Position numbers and translations under genes: made by a program. A stretch of DNA of 64,000 nt, from contig JASANG010003329.1 of NCBI GenBank assembly GCA_030248215.1, forward strand, positions 1 through 64,000, in the 5' to 3' direction. This DNA is from Enoplolaimus lenunculus (taxonomy: Eukaryota > Nematoda > Enoplea > Enoplida > Thoracostomopsidae). The notes beneath the pieces are model-generated. The model worked only from the letters and a program-made list of their open reading frames with translations, was not told the origin of the DNA and did not search any database. How positions within the stretch are numbered: the stretch's first letter is position 1; each line of letters begins with the position of its first letter. Shown here in pieces: positions 52,001 to 62,749 of the stretch.

Positions 52001-55000
52001 TGCGAGGAATCTGAGGAAATTGCTTACAAACCTCCAAAACCGATAAATGAATAGTTAGCTAATAACTAATTTGCATATTACCTTAATTGCTTACGTGTGT
52101 TCGAGCTTCGCTCAATAACTGTAGTCCCTCTACGACTAGTATATACTTATCATATCAAACAAAATTTGCAGCCAAATCCTGTTATTTTTGGCATAAATAA
52201 TAGTATAGAAGAGTAATGTCCTACTTTTCAGCAATAAATAAATATCCGGCAATGTGGAATACCGGAGATGGAGCCGGAAGTCGCTTTTTACCGGAGTCGA
52301 TGTCTATTATCTTGTTGACCTCTAGACTACATACGTATTTAATTTGTTGCTGTAATTGCATTTCCGGTCAAGACATCAAAAACCTCAAGTTTTCCACTCT
52401 AAACTAAAAATGAAAAATCCATGCTGTTCAGTTGAATTACATATACTTTTGTGCGTCTCAAATACTTCCAACAGTGCACAAATTAAGATGCTATACGTAT
52501 CTAGTTAATATTCAGTTCCGATAAAAATCTCACTATCCAATTCCGGTATCCGGTAAATTAATATCCAGTCGTATCCTGGCCAAGGTGCGACTGAAATTTC
52601 GGCTCCGGTTCCGGCATTTTTCATCTTCCAGTTACGGCTCCGGTAAATTTTTATCGGAATTAAAAATTCCAGTATTAAATTTTGGTCGATTTGTATAGTG
52701 TACAAACTTTGACAATCTCCTAAAATATACCGTCGTAGGTAGATTCTCATCCGTGCATTATGAAAATCTAAAATACAACGGAATAAAATGAATACATATT
52801 TTCAGCTTGTTGTGCGTTTCAGGCTAGCAAAGTGCAGCTGCAACAAATAGCAAAAAATAGCAGGAATCTAGCACCAAGGTTCTGTGCTGTAGAATAATCG
52901 GTACTAATTACAACCTTGGCCGCTAACCGGAGCGCACAACCTAATTCGCATATAAACTTAGCGTCGGTAATACCAAGGCGCAAAACTGTGCGATGCTACC
53001 TAAAAACGCCGGTTGTACTAAGCGTAAGTGCAAAACCACGAGTAGATATTAAACTTGCTGATACAACATATTTTCATACCAATGTAGTAACCCAAACATT
53101 AGTAGAAAGAATTGTAAAAGGTAATGTTATTTTAAAATGCCACGAAAACGTAATGTTTTAATCTGAAAGATTTGAACTTTATAAAAGACAAAACAATATT
53201 CTTGGAATTTAAACTGACAGCAAGGAATATAAAAGAGGGACAAAATCCGCTACCATTTCCCGGTTCCTGTTCCGTCTTCGGTGGTTTTTTCAAATTTCGG
53301 TTCGCAGCATGATATACGGTTTGGGTTGCATTCGGAAAAAACAACACCGTCCGGCTGCTGCATCCTGTATAATGTACCTAATATCTTCGGCTGTGGCCCG
53401 GCTAGAGGATATAGGTACTTATCATAAAACTGTTTTTATTTATGCCAAATTAAAATGAAAAACCCAAGATAAAAATTTTTGGCGGAGCCGATTTACATTT
53501 GGTTACGCCGTGCCTTGATAAGTATACGGCTTTTCTGCGTGTATTATAGACACGGCAATGAAGTTTTGTTGTCATCAACGCTATGCGTAATCCAGGCACT
53601 AGTCTCATATGTATGTGATTCTCGGCGAAAAATAAATTTGGATACTGCGCAACAAACGTCTAAAAAAGATCATTTGCGAACGTTTAGTAGCGGAAATGTT
53701 ACAATGCATTTTATGCATCGACCACCTTTGATTTTGATGGCTTGTTCACAAGTACCAAATGAACCCGCTAGTCATTTGAAGCTACAATTGGAATATATTT
53801 ATATTCAGGTACTCGCGTTACGCCGTTAAGCGTTTTAATTTGCCCTGACTTCTGTTTGCTTGTTCAGTGAATTTTCATTAACACTGTTTACTAAATTTAC
53901 ATTTTGTGTTTCTCAATTTGGTTTTATGTTCGTATAGAAAAAATATATATCTTAACTTTTAATACAAAATCACTACGGTAGCAAGGAGTATTTGGCGTCA
54001 TGAAGTTTGCTTTATGTGTCACGTCAAAATTGACCCAACACTACACAAGTTTGCCACTGTCGGATGTTTTACAACGTTACATATTGTCACAATGTTATTA
54101 ATGGGTGACATTTGGTTTTATCTATGGTATTTGAATGGTTTTCCTCCAGCGAGTGTGTTCCACCATTTTTATAGATAATTTCGGTGCTCACTAATTCTCG
54201 TTTACAAAGAATTTTTCGCGAGCGGCCAAATTTCGACCTGCGAACTCAACTTGCTGGAACAGAGCAGGCAATGTCGCGGTTGGTGTCGTTTTGTAATTCC
54301 GACTACAGTGCTATGATCGGCGCCGTTAACTGTATACCACTGTCTGCGTCACTACGAGATGATATCGGACGAGCGATGTGCCATTCTTCGTCGAAAATAA
54401 ACGTAAGCGTTCCGGTGCTATATTTTTATCTAATAAACGGTTGGGTTTCTGCAATTTCTGCTATTATGTACATTTTTTGTATTTTATTGATGCGTGGCGT
54501 TATAAAGCTAGCTAGCTTATATTTATGATTTGTTGTATGTCTCATCTCACCGTTTGATGTGTTTCGTGAATATTTGTCTTATTTCAGTTATAAATGCTCC
54601 TCAAAGTGATGTAAAAGATAACTTTGTAGTTAGATTCAAGTTAGGTTATTGCTATCATGAAGAGAAAAATAAACTACGAACTTGGTAAGTGGGAAAACTA
54701 TGTTTGATTCTCATTTCAGTTTGGTGGCCGTCTTATATTGCCACCGACAGAATTATGCTAATCGTAGGGTTGTTCTCTATCTATAATATTTAAAAAATCA
54801 TAAGTTTATATTGTAGAATCTCGTTTTTGTGATATTGGTAACCGATGCATTCCAGTTAGTTGCAATGGCTCGCATGAAGCGCTACAGCTTGCATCCTACA
54901 GATATACATTTAATATTCAACTTGGTTCATTCAAATCCGCAATTTAAAACGACGCAGTTTTGGTTGCCGATATGCTTACCAAACTTTGACGATAGGTGAG

Positions 55001-56424
55001 CTGTCTTTGGTTTGTTTTAGTTAGGGTTTAGATGTAAATCAAGATTGGTGTGTAACAATCATTCATCAACGTTATATACCTTGCAGGGTGTAACGGATTT
55101 ACAATTTACCGGAACAAGAATTTGAAAAAATTATTGGAACCAGAATGTTAAAAATATATGTCATCGAAAAATTCATTTTAATTTTGATTTTGCTATGTTT
55201 TATCGGTGAAATAAGCTTAGTTGAGGATAGGTATTTGCTTAATCTCTTGCATTTTAGATTTTTTCTTGTCAACGGAAACGAAATCTACCTTCGAAGGTTC
55301 ATTTTCGGTGATGGACAAGGTTTAGTTGTTGAAATGCCGCCTTCTGAGACGTATGACGTCTTCATTAGGAAAAACATGTAGTTAAAGATGTTTGGTGCTC
55401 TAAACAGTTGATAATGCTTTTTATACTACTACTGCTTTTGTAATTATTGAGTAACCTACTCGGTGACTGATACACTGTGAAACTCTTTATAGACAGACTC
55501 CTATAGTTACGTGACCTGGTATATACTGCTTTTAGTGGCTGTTTGTACGCTCACATATCGTATTTATCTGACAGCGAATACTCACCGTGCCTGTTGCTGC
55601 TCACAACCGAACGGGAAGATTTTTTCGTTATGTGTGATGTCAGGCAGAAAATTATTGGCCGTCTGCAAAAACTGAGTGGCAACGTCAATAATCCACAAAA
55701 TTCTAGCCATATGAGCAGTAGCGTTTTAAGGCCGCCTTGTGGCTTGGAAGATGCCATTAAACAATCCAGCTTAAATCACTACACAATGGATGATACGTCT
55801 CTACCGTCTGATCTTTGGCATTTTGTTTATAAAAATCTCATCTCGGCGCAGTTTACAACGCCCCGGTTATGTCGTACTAATAGCGTTGACCCTACGAATC
55901 GTAAAACTGTTGCACCTTACTGGGATGACAAAGATCGTGTTCGATTGTTCAAATTGTATGTGCGAATACACGCTGTGATTCATGCTAGTCCGAAACCTCT
56001 GAAAATTCATTACTGGTCCGGAAATGATGAGGCAATACTTGGTTGGGTAAGGCTAATGTTTGTGAAATATCTTCATCTTAAACCGAAATTTTCATAGTAC
56101 TAATTTGCTTACCGCCTATACACACTTTTAGGCCGTATTAAACGTTTTCCAGTTCAATAAACTAATGCAATATCAAACAAGCTTTAATATTGAACAAAAC
56201 AAGCCGTTAATTTGATTGTGCTGTGTTCTGTGCGTTAAAATTGGTTGCACAATAATTATATATTCTTGTTTATTATTGTTTAGATGACATCGTCATTTGA
56301 GCTTTATGCTACGTTCTGCCCATTAGTCACCAAACAAGGCGCGATTGCTTTGGTTGACAAGCTCATGAAATGGTTGAAACATGAGGAAAATCGATTATTT
56401 ATTTTAAGTCCACCGTTGTATTAG
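49052..56424 (+). CDS. MON1: MON1, vacuolar fusion protein
   Basis: MON1 pairs with CCZ1 to form the exchange factor that loads Rab7 on maturing endosomes. Six exons: 49052-49752, 53550-53808, 54175-54402, 54817-54995, 55536-56046 and 56284-56424, all in phase, giving 672 residues (human MON1A has about 650). After an acidic, Ser-rich N-terminus of about 215 residues come ELRHVFVLSDAGKPIYS, NEVLLSSTLCVIQALVSYV, ILMACSQVPNEPASHLKLQL, VLTNSRLQRIF, IGAVNCIPLSASLRDDIGRA, DAFQLVAMARMKRYSLHPTD, AHISYLSDSEYSPCLLLLTT, ENRLFILSPPLY, each with its counterpart in the three longin domains of MON1. Intron 1 is 3.8 kb and holds a minisatellite-bearing element. The first ATG is assumed; no other start is better. 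Confidence 0.96.
50154..50679 (+). repeat. Minisatellite-bearing repeat, short copy
   Basis: Starts with CGAAAAGAATCTCAGGAACC, has about two internal units (with AAAACCGATAATAA and AAAACCGATAAATGAATAG) and ends TGTTCGAGCTTCGCTCAATACATG. It stands 160 bases left of the long copy in MON1 intron 1, in the same orientation. See the entry at 50838 for the family. Confidence 0.8.
50838..52140 (+). repeat. Minisatellite-bearing repeat, long copy
   Basis: The left end has a perfect 14-bp inverted repeat (GCGAAACTCCGAGC, loop GAA, GCTCGGAGTTTCGC at 50850-50880), then GGGGGTCGAAAGGTGG, a GTCC(G/T) run and TCAGGAACGGCTGAACCG. Six or so tandem units of about 155-174 bp follow, each with AAAACCGATAATTGA, AGTTAGCTAATAG, TTTGCATATTAGC and GGGTTTTTGGGTGCGAGGAATC. 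The right end is CGAGCTTCGCTCAATAACTG. This plan (short ends, internal tandem array, hairpin) resembles Helentron-derived non-autonomous elements of invertebrates; the class is an inference. Non-coding. Confidence 0.8.
52238..52800. repeat. Two abutting MITE fragments
   Basis: ACCGGAGATGGAGCCGG (52260) to CCAGTCGTATCCTGG (52580) looks like one degenerate element; the next starts at about 52583 with AAGGTGCGACTGAAATTTCGG and CTCCGGTTCCGGC and lacks a clear right end. Both are in MON1 intron 1, just after the minisatellite element. Confidence 0.5.
55085..55340. repeat. Partial MITE in MON1 intron 4
   Basis: Left end CAGGGTGTAACGGATTTACAATTTACCGG and the interior GGTGAAATAAGCTTAGTTGAGG match the CCGGAA family. 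The right end is missing after about 55330. Confidence 0.6.
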
Positions 56425-57183
56425 GCGCACCCTACCTTCTGAATGCTTACAGTTACAGAACGCTATTTTAAAAACTTATGTAAATATTTCTGCAACCAGT
56501 AAAAAAATTTTATTGGCATTAGATATGTTTTTACAACACAGTAAGAAGCACATGCCATTATGGTTTAGTGAATTGTTTTGTTAGTAGGCTGGTTCGCTAC
56601 AACTAATTCGGTTTGATAAGAATAAATCATACGAGTTTGTTGTCGTGTTTCTACTGCCGCTTTGAGCGAATTAATGTGCTGATATTTGAGAATGATGTGG
56701 TCAAGCATGTTCGTCAGCAAAACTCTATAAATATGTTTTGTGCATGGTACAACCGAAATTATAGAATACTGGAACAGGAAAGTTAAAAAATACCGGAACC
56801 GGAAAATAGACAATACTTGTTACTGAAAAATTCTTTTTCAACGCTATTTTATGGTTTTTAATGCTGTAAACACACCATTTAGAATGCCAATCTGTTTAGA
56901 AGATTGCTACTGACTGATAAGCACTTAATTGGTCACCCGAGATGGAGTTGTCTAAGACTCTATGGAACGTCACCCTTCCCTCGTACTAGATATACATGAG
57001 TCGTTATACGTTTTATGAAGAACCGCATTAAAATATTAAATCGTACCAACACCAATCCATGTAATTTTTAGTGGTGCCCTGCTTTTACCGGCGGATCTAG
57101 AAATTTATGACGGGGTCAGGTTCGTAAATGCTTTGAAACGCAATGCATCACGAAAAACTTTCTGAGGGGGTAAAATTATAAGG

Positions 57184-57550
57184 TACTGTATTGACCCGAA
57201 TAGAGGGTGGTCCCCATTTTGAGTCCCGATGAGTCCATAAATGTCAATTAACCCTAATTGTAGCTTATAAATGACTCCAGGTCGAAATAATTTGACTTCG
57301 AAACTTTAAAGCGAACTTAAGTTTTGAAAGTACATTCTAACGTATAACCTTGCATAATCGCTGAAGCTATTGACACAACACAAACAAATTTAATTTAACG
57401 GATAGGTGCTGTACCGGATATATATCAGTAACGAAAGGTGGCGGAGCGTGGGTTAAAAATAAATAACTGCCCGTAACCGAATAACAAGGGGGTACCATCT
57501 GGAGAGGCCAAATAAATATCAGTCCCCCTCTTATTCGGGTCAATACAGTA
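57184..57550. mobile_element. MITE with TA-flanked inverted ends (mariner-like)
   Basis: TACTGTATTGACCCGAATA at the left and TATTCGGGTCAATACAGTA at the right are perfect inverted copies over 19 bases, including the terminal TA that may be the target duplication. It is 367 bp, non-coding; a half copy is at 18965-19129. A Tc1/mariner origin is an inference from the TA. Confidence 0.85.
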
Positions 57551-58047
57551 GGGACCTTGTCATTTTATCTCAAAAAATTCTGAGGGGGAAATTGTAGTGA
57601 CGTTATCAGTTTATCATAAAAAATTTCTGACGGGGGGCGTACGCCCTCCCACCAAACTTTGGATCCGCTATTGCCCGCTTTCTCGCTAGACCGAAATAGA
57701 CAATGCTTAAATTTTAGACTACTTTTTTGCTTGGGCTTTGGCAAAGGTTTGTTTTAGACTGGTGCTTATTACGCTGAAGAGGCTTAATCTTAGGAATATG
57801 TTTTCGTTGTTACAGCAAGATTTGTGTAATGAAAATTGCGGCATTTATCGGGTGAACAGGTCATTTGTAGTGATGGACATAATGTTACTTTAAGGGGCGT
57901 CCAGGTTTCTGGTGGGACTATAAAAGAGTAGGTTTAGTTACTAGATTACATTTTTTGCTTAGGCTTAGGAACTCATTTTTGCAACGCTTAGGCTTAGGCT
58001 TAGGATTACGCTTCATCTACTGTTACGCCTCTTAAACTAACATTGGC

Positions 58048-58370
58048 CGGATATTTTTCTTCTCGGGCAAGTCTTGCCGGATATTTACCCGGATATCCGA
58101 AATAAATTTTTAAAACATCCAATTCTATAAATAGTTTATTATGCAACTGCTTCAATAGTGCTGTGTATTCGGTTCAAAAGGTTGCTACTGACTAATAAAT
58201 ACTTGGGTTGGCCATCTGAGATTGAGTTAGTTTAGTTTGTCTTTCTCTGATATAAACGACTGCAACGTCAGCTCCAGCTATTTGAATGGTGAAATAATGC
58301 ATCTTATTCCATAAAATTATTTACACAATAGCATTTCGGATATCCGGCGGATATTTGGATACACGTTTCT
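58048..58370. repeat. CCGGATA-rich inverted-repeat block
   Basis: GGCCGGATATTTTTC and ACCCGGATATCCG on the left face CGGATATCCGGCGGATATTTGG on the right, leaving a 240-bp middle. It looks like another small MITE, though no target duplication was found. Confidence 0.5.
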
Positions 58371-58593
58371 TTTAATATGCTCTTTACCAATACGTTCGAA
58401 TTGAAATGAGTTTCATTATTCAAAATAGTGTTCAGTCGTTTTTGAACGTGGAAACTGGCGTATGAATGAGTTGCTTCATCATTTTCTTTAACTTTATTTC
58501 GCAGTCTAGTTATGTCCATTTTTATTTTTGCTATGTACTTACTGCTACACTAGATCCTTACTATATCATGAAGCAAACTGCAAATGCATTTTG

Positions 58594-61500
58594 ATGACAT
58601 TGAAACGGCACTGTATTAAATTAGTGCGTAGTTGTAATCGCCATCTATTAAGAAGAAAACAGTATTGCGCCGGGGTACTATTGTTTTGCGTATCGTTATG
58701 GATATGGTATGTGGCATGTATCTTTGATCTATGTAGTTTGTATTGATGCATTTCTTTTAGTTTTGAAGCTTTATTAAACAACGAGATCAATTCATCTGAA
58801 TTCATATCATGTCACCTTCATTATATTAAGTCGATTTTACACCAGTTTCTTTATCCTGTATAGCTGGTAACTCGCAAAAATTGAGGGCAGTGCTAATTGA
58901 AATAGTGTAATGTACCATTCAGCATATTCATGTTTAATCTTCGACGTTTTAACTAGGTGCACAGTGTGAATTTCTACGTAACATTCAAATTATATATACG
59001 TTTTTGACCAGTCATTCATTTTTGGACACTATTTACGTAATTTTCAAATCATTTTGTTGCATATGTTTCAGGTACAACTGGTCTACAATCATTGGCACTT
59101 CACAAGAGACGTGGGTTTCTTATGACGCAACCAAAAGTTTTCAAGCTGTTTTTTCCACCAGAAATTTTGACGATTCGTTTCATTTTGCAACATTTATCTT
59201 GAAAAGTAACCGAAAATCAATTTGAATAAAAGTTCCTCGTGATAACACCGGCCATGAAAGACGTGCACAATATACCGACTATATTACTACGACTACTGCA
59301 AAACGTCACATATATTTACTGTGCAAACCCTTTACTTTATTGAAATAGCAATAGTTTCTTGTGTATAAGAGTGTAGCACTAGCACTTATCAGCACTTAAT
59401 CCTATTTATCTTCACACGAACATTTGTTGTGCCACCTCCAATTCAGGGGGGTGTCAATGGAAAAGACACATTTTTATCTCGAATTAATTAGCAGTCTCGT
59501 GGCGTATAACGGAATATGTGCTTTCCAATGGCTAATTGATTAACAATAATGTGCTAAATTTACCACAATATATACGTACCCCTCCCTAATCAGTAAGGTT
59601 GTTATTGCCATATCGGGACTGTGCATTACTTCAAACAGTAACGCTTAATAATTATATCGCACTCTATCAAATATATATCCAACACTATTGCTAATAATAA
59701 TAATTTGAAATAAGCTGCCAAGCGTTCAAAGTATGCAAAACTAGAATTAAAATTTGCTTTAATATACCGTTCTACCGAGAGTATTGGCAGCGACGAAGCG
59801 TTTGCTACAAACTAAATGTATAGTTTTATTGTTTTTGTTGCACACGAGCAGCTTTTCTCTTGATGGTCGCATGCCACACAACGTATGCGGAAAAATCAGA
59901 CATCAGTATATGCATGAAAATCAGCATTGAATTGAGCTGTTTTATTTCTTTTTAGAAAATTTTCAATGGGGAGTATCACGTAAATCGTTTGGAGTTTTTG
60001 CGACTCGTGGCATCAGGCCGTCAATGGAAGACCGATTCCACGTATTATTTGACACAGTTGATACCACTGAATTGACTGCACATATGGATACGAAAACTGC
60101 AGGGGTCGCTCTTCCTGTCAAGTATTACGGCATTTTTGATGGACATGGTGGACAGGTTTAAATGTTATTTTAAATTACTGCACGCTTTTTAGTTAAACTG
60201 AAGTGGCATTTCTGCTTGGAAATTTAGATACTCATGCTTTGAATCAATCTGATAGTTTTCAAGAAAAATATTATTTTAAAGTCACACCGAAATTCTTGCA
60301 ATAAAATTAAAATTATTGAATTTAATAATCTGTGTTAGTAATCTACAAAACCATCTAATTGGTTATGTCTTTGTTATTCCTACTGCTGTTCGCTTATTTT
60401 GTCATTGCATGGTATGCTACATACCAATGAACCATTGGTTTTTAGGTTGCTAACAAACAGATTTTGTTGTAGGCCAGTGCAAATTTTGTTGAAGACAAGC
60501 TTTTGTATGCAATCGCTGAACGCTTAAGATTCGAGCTGAAAACTTCTGACTTGGATGACATAAAATGGCAACAGGTTTGAAAAAATATTTGTCTTCTACA
60601 TCAATAAAATAGCGAACATAAGTAAAACGTTAGCATACCTGCAATATTTTTTGCTGTTGGAAGTGTAGTTGTGTTATGCTGCGCCCATGCTAATTTTTAA
60701 ACGTGTTCGTTGTAGCACATCGCCGTGACATTCCATTTTGCTCAAATAGTTAAACCAAAGTAAAGACGGTGATACGAATGTTTTAAAAGAGACGAGAAAT
60801 TGTTGCTACGGAAAATATTATCACAGTACTCACATACAGGTGATTTAATTAGGGTTATTATATTGCAGGTCATGGAAGACGAATTTGTAAAGCTTGACGA
60901 GTTACTTTATAACGCGACATACAAAAACCAAGAACCTCAAGATGCTTCAGGTATATATGTATTTAATACATACTTTGTGGTTCGCAGATCATAACTTTTG
61001 TTACGACTGTATTGTACATTGAGTTGATCATCTCATTATGTAGGTAAGAACAATTATTCAACGAATTAAAAGGAAATTATTTGCACCATGGAAGTTGTAA
61101 AGTTGTAGCTTGTTGTAAGCAAACACTTTGCCTGGAGTATATGCATTGTTATCTTTGGTGATAGAGTGGACAGTTTGCCGACGCCAGTTGTTTACGACAG
61201 ACCACTCGTTAAACTAACGCCAACTCTTGCGTTATCGTTTCTGCATGCGCGGCTTTGGTTGTATATATATTTGTTTATTATTTTTAAGTTGTTCAGCAAG
61301 TGGCACAGTGAAAACCTTCAAAGTGCACTCACGGATAGAAATGATTCTACTCACGCTGATTCTTCCCCACGTTTAAGTTTAAGCAATAGGTTTTAGTATA
61401 GCTAACTTTTTCCTGAAGCTAAGCCTAAGCTCAAACTTGTGGAGAGAAATGTACAAGAGCTCTGGAGTATATTTATACAGGAAGCACTGTGCTCATTGTT

Positions 61501-62586
61501 ATTCATTTACCGAATCGACTAGTCGTGGCAAATTTGGGTGATTCAAGAACTGTAATGTGTGCACACGACGGAAAAGCTGTACCACTGTCGTCTGATCACA
61601 AACCAAACAATGTGTGTTTTTGTTGTTTTGTGCGACAGCTACGGTAGTCAGAAAGGGGTGTATCGCAAACGAATTGTAATTGTTGTAAAAAGGCATACTT
61701 AGTTTTAAAAAACTCAACGGTTTGAAAAATAAAATATTTAAAATGGAAAAAATGAGGACAGGGGGTACTTTTATCGTAACCCATAATATGGTCTGTACGG
61801 ATACTGTGCTAAGCTGCAGCAGTACCTATGTATTTCGGGAACACTCTGGCCATGTTTTAAAACAGAACCGAAGTTGGACTTTAAGTTGATGTTGTCGTAC
61901 GCGCACATAGAAGCGGCATCTAACATTTTTGTGTGTTTATTTGAATTAGAATTGCTTAGCTGCCGCTATTGGTTGAGGTGTTAAAAAATTGATTTAGAAA
62001 TTTAAGTCAACAGTTTCGATTTCTAATGTGATATGCTAAGCCAAATTTTAACGTAAAGCGTAAAACTAAGCCTAAGCTTCTCAGGCCAGCCGTTCTCCCT
62101 GTTTCCCAGCGGGCAAGCGCCTATACTCAATGTGGAATTATTTTTGTACCGTTGATATTTCAGCCAAAGGAATTATCACGCTTGAAATCACTTGATGGTG
62201 GGTTTATCGAGTTTTGGGGTGTATGGCGTGTTCAAGGAATACTCGCAACGTCACGTTCCCTTGGAGATTTCTTTTTAAAATCACCGCAACCGTACATGAA
62301 CAATTTACCTGACACCGAGCAATATAAGTTTGTGCCTTATTCAGTATCAACGATCCATTTGTTCAATGCAACGACGAGTGTTGGTATGCTTAAAAAGCCA
62401 CGTTTTGTGCTTCTTGCAACCGATGGTTTATGGGATGTTTTTACAACCGAACAAGCGGTTGATTTAGTGCTGGAGGTTTTAGCGAAAGGTGAGACTGATT
62501 TACAGGTCGTTGCTGAATATTTGGTACAAGAAGCCATTAAACGCGGTTCATTGGACAATGTGACTGTGATGATTCTCCAGTTATGA
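58594..62586 (+). CDS. PPM1L: Membrane-anchored PP2C phosphatase, PPM1L-like
   Basis: A metal-dependent Ser/Thr phosphatase; vertebrate PPM1L sits in the ER membrane and acts on stress-kinase and lipid-transfer targets. Exons: 58594-58706, 59072-59205, 59957-60155, 60473-60574, 60869-60950, 61481-61611 and 62164-62586, about 394 residues. Exon 1 gives a basic start and a membrane segment (YCAGVLLFCVSLWIW). PP2C motifs follow in order: MEDRF, YYGIFDGHGGQ (metal-binding Asp), VVANLGDSRTVMC, PLSSDHKP, GGFIEFWGVWRVQG, ATSRSLGDFF, LLATDGLWDVF and SLDNVTVMILQL. The match ATDGLWD keeps the metal-binding Asp. Exon 3 seems one base short: the frame of NFQWGVSRKSFGVF and that of RGIRPSMEDRF differ across a run of five T at 59996-60000. 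Exons 1 and 2 are less certain than the rest. Confidence 0.88.
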
Positions 62587-62631
62587 TAATGTATTTGTTT
62601 GAAATATTTTGTAATGTTGTTTTTCTTACAA

Positions 62632-62637
62632 AATAAA
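62632..62637 (+). terminator. Polyadenylation signal of the PP2C gene
   Basis: AATAAA 45 bases after the stop codon, preceded by a T-rich stretch. It is the only good candidate before the AT-rich repeat that follows. Confidence 0.6.
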
Positions 62638-62659
62638 AACGATATCATAAGGACACGGT

Positions 62660-62745
62660 AGTGTCTTATATTATATTATATTATTTTATATTATTTTTTT
62701 ATTATTATATATTATATTATATTTATTTATTATAATATGTTTTAT
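62660..62745. repeat. (TATTA)n-like low-complexity stretch
   Basis: Imperfect TATTA and TATTTA units just downstream of the PP2C gene. Confidence 0.85.
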
Positions 62746-62749
62746 GCAA

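Larger units (their letters stand above)
56425..58593. other. Intergenic between MON1 and the PP2C gene
   Basis: Holds MITE debris (56743 onwards with CCGGAACCGGAAAATAG, the TA-flanked MITE at 57184-57550, and a CCGGATA palindrome-rich block at 58048-58370). The stretches 56880-56990 and 58150-58240 share GGTTGCTACTGACTRATAA and CATCTGAGATTGAG and are probably one family. An AATAAA at 56621 is a possible MON1 polyadenylation signal. No gene seen. Confidence 0.5.

Noticed and set aside
52916-53161. Plus-strand frame of 81 codons (NLASVIPRRKTVRCY) in MON1 intron 1.
   Set aside because: MON1 exons 1 and 2 fit each other exactly in phase without it, and it resembles no known protein.
58566-58805. 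Minus-strand frame of 79 codons opposite PP2C exon 1.
   Set aside because: The plus-strand reading has the membrane anchor and correct splice phase; the minus frame has no match.
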